DNA of 32,380 nucleotides. Origin: Chloroflexota bacterium. GTDB lineage: Bacteria; Chloroflexota; Dehalococcoidia; Lucifugimonadales; UBA3495. The position numbers and the translations under genes were made by a program. The notes beneath the pieces are model-generated. The model saw only the letters and a list, made by a program, of their open reading frames with translations, ran no database searches and had not been told where the DNA came from. The stretch is from contig JAPPGG010000063.1 of NCBI GenBank assembly GCA_028875055.1, positions 1 through 32,380 of the forward strand. Direction: 5' to 3'. Below are positions 27,831 to 32,380 of the stretch, in pieces (within the stretch, counting starts at the first letter, position 1; every line of letters starts with the position of its first letter).

Positions 27831-28313
27831 ATGACGAGTCGAGCCGATTCCCACGATCTGGACAAACTGCGCCGGTGGCAAAGGGACCTGGCAGATACTC
27901 CGGCGGCGGCCCCACCGGTGTTTGCCATTTTCCTGGTTGGCGGGGAGGACAGAGCCGCCCACGACGTTTTTCGCGCCTTTCGCGCCAGCTTCGAGGAGAG
28001 CAACCTGGGGTTCGCCCACCTGGTGATTTTCGGGCAGCACGGGGTTTCGGAGACTGCCATAGCGCTGAGGCAAGAGTTTGGGGTGGAAGCGGAGACCAGC
28101 CCCCAGCTGGTCCTGTTTTCGGGAGAGGGTTCCCGTCCCCGGATACACTCGTTGCCGCCTGGAGAGGCAGATAGTCCCCAAAACGGCGCCGATTCAGGCT
28201 GGCGAGATGCGCTGGAAGGGACAAAAGGGGTTGTCGCGTCCGGTCCGGCAACCGTGAATGGACCCCTGGACACATTGAAACAGATCTGCGAAGGCCTGTT
28301 GATTAAGGATTAG
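27831..28313 (+). CDS. Hypothetical protein, possibly thioredoxin-like fold
   Basis: A 160-residue soluble protein I cannot assign to a family. The alternation of strand FAIFLVGG, helix (AAHDVFRAFRASFEES), strand FAHLVIFG, helix (ETAIALRQEFGV) and strand SPQLVLFSG is compatible with a thioredoxin-like fold, but no CxxC is present. GGGGAACAGG precedes the ATG. It lies 98 bases after the DUF2182 gene and 23 bases before rmuC, so it may be in an operon with rmuC. Confidence 0.6.
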   Translation: MTSRADSHDLDKLRRWQRDLADTPAAAPPVFAIFLVGGEDRAAHDVFRAFRASFEESNLGFAHLVIFGQHGVSETAIALRQEFGVEAETSPQLVLFSGEGSRPRIHSLPPGEADSPQNGADSGWRDALEGTKGVVASGPATVNGPLDTLKQICEGLLIKD

Positions 28314-28336
28314 CGGCAGAATTCGGAGCGTGACAA

Positions 28337-29575
28337 ATGGAACTGGCAGTGTTGTTTGGCGGGATCATCCTGGGCCTGGCAGTCGGAGGTCTGGTGGGCT
28401 GGGCCTGCCGCGCCGGAAAGGCTAGCAAGGAGTCTGCGGACCGCCAGGCGGAAATCGCCCGTCTGCAGGGGCAACTGGAACAGGCGGCTACCACCCAGCA
28501 ACTGCTGGAATCGGCCAGGACCCAGTTCAGCGAGGCGGCCAGGCTGACCGCCGCCGAGGCCCTTCAAGGGAACAACGACCAATTCCTGAAGCTGGCTAAC
28601 GAGAATCTTGGAAAGACCCTGGAGTCGGCCAGCAGGGAATTGCAGCAGCGACACCAGCAGTTCCAGGAACTGGTAAAGCCCCTGGCGGAAAACTACGGCA
28701 AGCTGAACCCCCAGATCGAGTCCCTGGTGCAGCAAAGCCAGTCCCTGGCTGCGGAAACGGGCAAGCTCTCTTCCGCATTGACCGACAACCGGCAGGCAGG
28801 CCAGTGGGGCGAGGTCCAGTTGCGCCGGGTGGTTGACCTGGCGGGAATGAGCGATTACTGCGATTTCTCGGAGCAGGAATCCCTGGGATCTTCCCAAGGA
28901 CGCCCGGACCTGGTGGTAAGGCTTCCCGAGCGGAGGGCAATAGTGGTTGACGCCAAGGCTTCCACGCTGGCCTATATGGAAGCTCAACAGACGGAAGATA
29001 CAGCCGCTGCCGACGAAGCCTGGACCCGCCACGCCCAGGCCCTGCGCCGCCAGGTGGACGATCTTGGGGGCAAGAGATATGGAGCCTCGGTGGATGGGTC
29101 GCTGGATTTCGTGGTTATGTTCGTGCCGGGGGATCAGTTTCTGGCGGCGGCCCTAAGCGCCAATCCGGGGCTTATTGAATACGCCATGGCCAAGAGGGTG
29201 GCTATCACAACTCCCGCTTCCCTTATATCCCTGCTCTGGGCGGTGGCCGGCGGCTGGCAGCAGTTCCGGCTGGCCGAGGACGCGGCCCGTATCAAGGAGG
29301 TGGGTGAGGAGATGTACAAGCGCCTGATCACCTTCATGAACTACTATGCCCGAGTGGGCAAGGGCCTTGAATCGGCCGTCGGGGCCTACAACCAGTCTGT
29401 GGGTTCCTTTGACCAGCGTCTCGCGCCCCAGGGCCGACGCTTTGCGGACCTGGTGGTCGGGAATGACGCCGAACTGCCCGCCATTGACACCCTCGACGCG
29501 TCGCCCAGGGTGTCGGCCAACGTCGGCGCCGACGACACCGATGGCGGCATCGGCAGCATGGCGGCGGACAATTAG
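28337..29575 (+). CDS. rmuC: DNA recombination protein RmuC
   Basis: RmuC limits inversion at short inverted repeats and is predicted to be a membrane-tethered nuclease. The 412-residue protein has an N-terminal membrane helix (about 4-24), a long coiled coil (about 30-140), and the RmuC domain with AGQWGEVQLRRVVDLAGM (about 153-170), RPDLVVRLP and the PD-(D/E)XK-like VVDAKAS (about 204-209). The C-terminal tail is acidic and Gly-rich. The last base of its stop codon abuts the 8-bp repeat that marks the right-hand island. Confidence 0.95.
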   Translation: MELAVLFGGIILGLAVGGLVGWACRAGKASKESADRQAEIARLQGQLEQAATTQQLLESARTQFSEAARLTAAEALQGNNDQFLKLANENLGKTLESASRELQQRHQQFQELVKPLAENYGKLNPQIESLVQQSQSLAAETGKLSSALTDNRQAGQWGEVQLRRVVDLAGMSDYCDFSEQESLGSSQGRPDLVVRLPERRAIVVDAKASTLAYMEAQQTEDTAAADEAWTRHAQALRRQVDDLGGKRYGASVDGSLDFVVMFVPGDQFLAAALSANPGLIEYAMAKRVAITTPASLISLLWAVAGGWQQFRLAEDAARIKEVGEEMYKRLITFMNYYARVGKGLESAVGAYNQSVGSFDQRLAPQGRRFADLVVGNDAELPAIDTLDASPRVSANVGADDTDGGIGSMAADN

Positions 29576-29651
29576 GTAGTGTCTCAGTTTGAACCTTATG
29601 AGATTCCCCGATAATTCCCTCTGGTTTACAGTCTATTTACACCCCCATTGT

Positions 29652-29764
29652 CGACCTGAAAGAATCACACGCACACCGAGCGGACGAAGGCTGGTCTAAA
29701 AACCGCAGACGGTTAATTTAGGGCTTATCGCCGCTCGGTGTGCAGATTCCATTGTAGCAGGTCG
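29652..29764. other. Large nested inverted-repeat structure
   Basis: Four nested pairings share one axis: CGACCTG (29652-29658 with 29758-29764), GAATC (29662-29666 with 29745-29749), a perfect 13-bp GCACACCGAGCGG (29671-29683 with 29731-29743), and an inner AACCG-CAGA-CGGTT hairpin. It lies 77 bases after rmuC. It could be an RNA, an element end, or a miniature transposable element. Confidence 0.65.
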
Positions 29765-29766
29765 GG

Positions 29767-29796
29767 TTGACGCAACGGGCAAGGCGATAGTATTCT
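29767..29796 (+). promoter_or_regulatory. Promoter for the structured RNA and OB-fold gene
   Basis: TTGACG (29767-29772), 18-base spacer, TATTCT (29791-29796). The predicted transcript start is about 29803, the first base of the structured segment. Confidence 0.55.
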
Positions 29797-29802
29797 CAAT
29801 AT

Positions 29803-29923
29803 GACTCACCACAAGTCAACATCCCACTACATGTAGCCATATAGAGCCACACGTGAACCGAGTTAGGGCAGCTCATGCTCCCTTGTACGGTTCACGACGG
29901 GATGATCGCTTGTGGTGAGTTGT
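29803..29923 (+). ncRNA. Candidate structured leader RNA or small RNA
   Basis: Three nested pairings: ACTCACCACAAG (29804-29815 with 29909-29920), extended by wobble pairs to 29801-29923; CATCCC (29820-29825 with 29899-29904); and CGTGAACCG (29852-29860 with 29888-29896), which caps an inner AGGG/CCCT and AGC/GCU stem. A palindromic CTACATGTAG branch lies between. The outer stem closes at the predicted +1, and no T-tract follows, so it is probably the 5' leader of the gene at 29949. I match it to no known RNA family. Confidence 0.55.
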
Positions 29924-29948
29924 CAGCCCTACACCGCAAGGGAGCCCA

Positions 29949-30356
29949 ATGAAAGGCTGCCTCTCAGTTCTTGGATGGTGCGCCGCAGGATTCATAATTA
30001 TCGTTGTAATTCTCGCATTGTTATTTGGCGAAGAGGAAGCTCCAGACCAGATAAATAAGCCTCCACTGGATGTGACCACAAAAGAGATATATCGAGCCTA
30101 CCAGAGTAACGAAGCGAGGGCTAACGTCACATATAAGAATCGACGACTGAATCTTGAATTCAAGATACACGAAGTGGAAGACTATTATGTGATAGAGAAT
30201 TTAGGGCCTGGTGGAGACTGGGGTTCTGAGGTCACAGCAGAACTGACATTCCCTGTCGAGGATTTAATCGAGTTCAATACGGGAGAAATCCACACTCGTG
30301 AATGTACCTTAAATGGATTCCAGATGGATTCGTGGATAGAGTTCGATTGCAAATAG
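29949..30356 (+). CDS. Membrane-anchored tRNA_anti-like (OB-fold) protein
   Basis: A 135-residue protein with one N-terminal membrane helix (about 11-27) and an extracytoplasmic domain that fits the tRNA_anti-like OB-fold family: VTTKEIYRAYQSNEARANVTY (43-62) followed by KNRRLNLEFKI, and a late Cys pair (Cys119, Cys134) in the HTRECTLNG and IEFDCK segments. The family is common in lipoproteins and small exported proteins and its role is unknown. GGGAG precedes the ATG by 5 bases. It sits directly after the structured leader. Confidence 0.65.
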   Translation: MKGCLSVLGWCAAGFIIIVVILALLFGEEEAPDQINKPPLDVTTKEIYRAYQSNEARANVTYKNRRLNLEFKIHEVEDYYVIENLGPGGDWGSEVTAELTFPVEDLIEFNTGEIHTRECTLNGFQMDSWIEFDCK

Positions 30357-30365
30357 GAGTGGGTT

Positions 30366-30524
30366 ATGCCAGTCGGACCAGACGGACAAATACGGCCCGA
30401 AGACGACATCGAGAACGCCGTCCTAGTGGCTAAGATAGCGACTGGAGAGGCTAAAGAGGAATATCAGGAGCAGGTAGCTGCTTCGGCTCCCAAGAGGCCT
30501 AGAAAGCCAAAGAAGAATAAATAG
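30366..30524 (+). CDS. 52-residue basic-tailed small protein
   Basis: Starts 9 bases after the preceding stop codon, with TAGGAG upstream of the ATG. The product has an acidic middle (EDDIENAVL) and a Lys/Arg/Pro-rich end (PKRPRKPKKNK). It fits a small nucleic-acid-binding protein, but no family is recognised. The tight spacing suggests translation with the OB-fold gene. Confidence 0.5.
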   Translation: MPVGPDGQIRPEDDIENAVLVAKIATGEAKEEYQEQVAASAPKRPRKPKKNK

Positions 30525-30557
30525 CCCTTCGCTGGGGGCGGCTCTCGAGCCGTCTTG

Positions 30558-30633
30558 TGGAGCCCTCGGGGAGACTCGAACTCCCATCTTTTGGTGCGGT
30601 AAGCCAATGCTTTATCCATTAAGCTACGAGGGC
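30558..30633 (-). tRNA. tRNA-Gly (anticodon ACC) or tRNA-like gene
   Basis: On the minus strand a complete 76-base cloverleaf can be drawn: acceptor GCCCTCG/CGAGGGC, D-stem GCTT/AAGC with a GG loop, anticodon stem TTGGC/ACCAA, T-stem GGGAG/CTCCC with loop TTCGAGT, discriminator U and an encoded CCA. The 7-base anticodon loop TTACCGC gives ACC, a Gly anticodon. C35, C36, U73 and the first two acceptor pairs match glycine identity. The last pair of the anticodon stem is a C-A mismatch, and the D-arm looks more like tRNA-Arg, so function and identity are uncertain. Confidence 0.75.
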
Positions 30634-30640
30634 TTCAATT

Positions 30641-30671
30641 GAGTCCCAGGTATTGTGAGTACCTGGGGCTC
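30641..30671. terminator. 12-bp hairpin next to the tRNA
   Basis: GAGTCCCAGGTA (30641-30652) pairs with 30660-30671 with one G-T pair and a 7-base loop, followed on the plus strand by TTCTT. It lies between the 5' end of the tRNA and the transposase promoter and may isolate the two. Confidence 0.55.
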
Positions 30672-30699
30672 TTCTTATGTGTATCATGTTTCCGGGTGA

Positions 30700-30728
30700 T
30701 TTACAAGGAGTTTTCACAGATATAAAAT
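30700..30728 (+). promoter_or_regulatory. Promoter of the transposase gene, leaderless
   Basis: TTTACA (30700-30705), 17-base spacer, TAAAAT (30723-30728). The predicted +1 falls on the ATG at 30735, and no ribosome site is present. Confidence 0.65.
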
Positions 30729-30734
30729 TAGAAC

Positions 30735-31592
30735 ATGCACAAGCTACCATTAGAACAGCGAGTACAGATACTCAATATGCTGGTCGAGGGATCGTCCATG
30801 AGGTCTATCTCTCGTATTACTGGAGTATCCATCAACACCGTGACGAAGCTTCTGGTGGATGCTGGAGAGGCCTGTGCTCGGTATTCAGACAGAAGGATTA
30901 AAGGTATAGAATCTAAGAGAATTCAGTGCGACGAGATATGGTCATTCTGCTATGCGAAGGAAGACCGAAAGGTCTCGCCGTCGGCTCCGGCTGACCACGG
31001 TAACGTGTGGACGTGGACTGCAATCGATGCCGATACAAAGATGATACTCTCGTGGATGGTGAGCCCAGACCGTGGATCCCAGTACGCAACTGAATTTATG
31101 AATGACCTGCGCTCACGGGTGGTGGGGAAGCCTCAGGTGTCGACAGATGGATGGAACTCCTACATTACCGGAGTCGAGGAAGCCTTCGGTAGTGAGGTTC
31201 GATACGGTCAGCTAATCAAGGTCATTCCTGACCGAGGCATCCCAGAAGGAGAGCCTAGATACGTTTCTCCCGACCAGGAGGCCTCTCGGCGGGTGGCCGT
31301 ATCAGGCGATCCTTATCTGGACGACATCAGCACGTCCTATGTGGAGCGGCAGAACCTGACGATGAGGATGTCGATGAAACGGTTCGCTCGCCTGTCCAAT
31401 GGGTTCAGCAAGAAGCTGGAGAACCATGTCCACATGCTATCCCTGTATTTCACTTGGTATAACTTCTGTCGAGCGCACTCGTCGCTAGGGAAGCCGTATA
31501 AGGGGTTAGGAGTGACTCCAGCGATGGCCGCTGGACTAACGGAGAGGCCGTACACACTGGAAGGCATGATAAGATTAATAGACAATAGATAA
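30735..31592 (+). CDS. IS1-family-like transposase
   Basis: A 285-residue single-frame protein: an N-terminal helix-turn-helix (about 7-45, with SMRSISRITGVSINTVTKLL) and a DDE domain with Asp66 (CDEIWSF), Asp138 (STDGWNSY) and Glu204 (SYVERQNLT), then the conserved RRF-like, FSKKLENH and WYNFCRAHSSLG segments. In classical IS1 the two parts are separate frames joined by frameshifting; here they are fused. No terminal repeats flank it closely, and the next gene follows 12 bases later, so it looks like part of a larger element rather than a simple IS. Confidence 0.85.
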   Translation: MHKLPLEQRVQILNMLVEGSSMRSISRITGVSINTVTKLLVDAGEACARYSDRRIKGIESKRIQCDEIWSFCYAKEDRKVSPSAPADHGNVWTWTAIDADTKMILSWMVSPDRGSQYATEFMNDLRSRVVGKPQVSTDGWNSYITGVEEAFGSEVRYGQLIKVIPDRGIPEGEPRYVSPDQEASRRVAVSGDPYLDDISTSYVERQNLTMRMSMKRFARLSNGFSKKLENHVHMLSLYFTWYNFCRAHSSLGKPYKGLGVTPAMAAGLTERPYTLEGMIRLIDNR

Positions 31593-31604
31593 AGGAGGGT
31601 GGAT

Positions 31605-31883
31605 ATGATGGGTTCATTAGAAGGATATGATCATAAGGCTATGTTGGAATTTCTCAGGGACATTGAGAGGCAGACCAATAGAGCAGCGGGGATGGAACTC
31701 CCCTTTATTGAAGGTATTACATACGAGGAAGCGAAGGAATTGTTGGAGACGGCACAAGCTTTAGAGTATATCTGGTTCGATTCCTCTGAACCTGATCTTG
31801 TGGGTGAGATAACTTCTAAGGGCAAGTATCGAATACGTGCACTCGAAGAAGAAACTCGTCAGGAAGACATTAATAGTCTGTAA
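31605..31883 (+). CDS. Small acidic protein of unknown function
   Basis: 92 residues, Glu/Asp-rich, with a predicted helical middle (ITYEEAKELLETAQALEYIW) and end. GGAGGG 5 bases before ATG 31605 supports the start, which is 12 bases after the transposase stop. I see no known domain; the pattern could suit a winged-helix fold (KGKYRIRALEEE near the end). Likely co-transcribed with the transposase gene. Confidence 0.6.
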   Translation: MMGSLEGYDHKAMLEFLRDIERQTNRAAGMELPFIEGITYEEAKELLETAQALEYIWFDSSEPDLVGEITSKGKYRIRALEEETRQEDINSL

Positions 31884-31902
31884 GCTTACATAGTGAGAGA
31901 AT

Positions 31903-31932
31903 GACTCGGTAGCTGTCGAGGGCTACCGAGTC
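31903..31932 (+). terminator. 11-bp perfect hairpin
   Basis: GACTCGGTAGC (31903-31913) pairs perfectly with 31922-31932 around an 8-base loop. No T-tract follows; the ribosome site of the next small frame begins a few bases later, so it may control that gene. Confidence 0.55.
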
Positions 31933-31946
31933 GAGTGAGGTGAACC

Positions 31947-32117
31947 GTGGAAGAACGACCTCGGATGAATTTTGTACGAGCGGGTACCCCGTTGGAAATA
32001 CCCGATGGAACGAATCGGGTTTCCACACCTATCATCACGAAGGCCTTTCTTGAGAACCACACGGGTTGGATTGGAAGAGTGTATTTCTTAGCTGGCCGGC
32101 CTATATTTGCCATTTAG
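31947..32117 (+). CDS. Possible 56-residue protein
   Basis: GTG start 15 bases after a hairpin, with GAGTGAGG upstream; an in-frame ATG at 31965 gives 50 residues. The product is mixed in charge with a hydrophobic end (WIGRVYFLAGRPIFAI). It has no recognised family. Its end overlaps the end of the opposite-strand gene by 4 bases. Confidence 0.4.
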   Translation: MEERPRMNFVRAGTPLEIPDGTNRVSTPIITKAFLENHTGWIGRVYFLAGRPIFAI

Positions 32118-32317
32118 AATGTGAAGGATGAATTGGCCATTCCCTCCAGGCACTCAGGACAAGTAACTTCACTGGAATATCGGTGATCGACCACATCTCT
32201 GGTTCCACGGAAGTAATTCTTACCACACATTGTTAAGCCTTTCTCAATAGGTGCCGCCAGACCGAATGTAGGATTCGCTCTGGGTCTCATTGCTGAAAGG
32301 CAAATGTAACCATTCAT
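32114..32317 (-). CDS. Small Cys-containing protein, possible zinc ribbon
   Basis: 67 residues with CGKNYFRGTRDVVDHRYS followed by TCPECLEGM. Three Cys and a His are placed like a short zinc-binding knuckle. AGGTG lies upstream of the ATG on the minus strand. It resembles small phage or plasmid proteins in style, but no family is recognised. Confidence 0.5.
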   Translation of the reverse strand: MNGYICLSAMRPRANPTFGLAAPIEKGLTMCGKNYFRGTRDVVDHRYSSEVTCPECLEGMANSSFTF

Positions 32318-32380
32318 TTCTACACACCTAGTACTGAGTCACAGTTGTAGTGTCAGGGTATAGCCTGCGGAGTTTGGTTC

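Larger units (their letters stand above)
29576..32354. mobile_element. Putative inserted element with 8-bp flanking repeats
   Basis: GTAGTGTC occurs at 29576-29583 and again at 32347-32354 in the same orientation, which would fit a target-site duplication. Near the ends, GTGTCTCAGT (left, plus strand) and GTGACTCAGT (right, minus strand at about 32342-32333) form a 9 of 10 inverted match. Between them the sequence is less GC-rich, codons such as AGA, CGA and ATA are common, genes are short, and there are an IS1-type transposase, a tRNA and large hairpins. The exact ends are not certain, because the left GGTAGTGTCTC also resembles an IS1 terminal repeat. Confidence 0.5.

Noticed and set aside
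29652-29775. Integron attC site
   Set aside because: The ends do not match RYYYAAC and GTTRRRY, and no integrase or gene cassettes are present.
29852-29904. Resemblance to the 3' domain (domain V) of a group II intron, because of TGTACGGTT followed by ACGACGGG
   Set aside because: The catalytic AGC triad and the two-base bulge are missing, the stem is too long, and there is no reverse transcriptase gene nearby.

Overview
The window is a high-GC bacterial chromosome segment, most likely from the phylum Chloroflexota (SAR202/Dehalococcoidia-like). That placement is an inference from gene content: a Rex repressor beside a complete F1Fo ATP synthase operon, an rsmD-coaD-SepIVA-like operon, a bifunctional nuclease, a luciferase-like (LLM) oxidoreductase and a GlcG-like protein. 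It has not been tested by phylogeny.

Layout. 1-669: gene-poor, with a 21-bp tandem repeat that belongs to a repeat family seen at two other intergenic sites. 670-3005: a metal-binding-type lipoprotein with a His-rich tail, a GlcG/HbpS-like protein and a PuuE-like polysaccharide deacetylase. 3178-4763 (minus): rsmD, coaD and a SepIVA/DivIVA-like coiled-coil gene, tightly coupled. 5058-5609: a BFN-domain nuclease behind a strong promoter. 6060-13255: the atp operon in the order I-B-E-F-H-A-G-D-C, closed by a bidirectional terminator shared with convergent rex. 14254-14547: a DUF503 gene with a good intrinsic terminator. 14696-19345 (minus): four genes, a membrane FeS/heme oxidoreductase of the HdrD type, a membrane protein, a D-2-hydroxyacid dehydrogenase and an alpha/beta hydrolase. 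19449-20757: an Mrr-type endonuclease that looks imported and a small membrane protein. 21170-26706: an ABC exporter, an LLM oxidoreductase, a fumarylacetoacetate hydrolase-family enzyme and an MFS transporter. 26911-29575: a DUF2182 membrane protein, an unknown protein and rmuC.

From just after the rmuC stop codon (29575) the sequence changes character. It becomes visibly richer in A and T, its genes are short, and it holds two large nested-hairpin regions, a tRNA, an IS1-type transposase and several unknown small proteins. The same 8 bases (GTAGTGTC) lie at both edges, 29576-29583 and 32347-32354. I read this as an inserted mobile or viral element of about 2.8 kb. One of its hairpin regions begins exactly at a predicted transcription start, so it is a candidate structured RNA. 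This island is the best place to look for something new.

A second theme is promoter architecture. Good TTGNNN-17/18-TANNNT promoters sit so close to several start codons that the transcripts would be leaderless or nearly so (atp operon, MFS, transposase, probably rsmD and the ABC gene). Two genes (SepIVA-like and a small membrane protein) carry plausible N-terminal sequence upstream of their first ATG with no ATG, GTG or TTG available in frame, which suggests unusual start codons.
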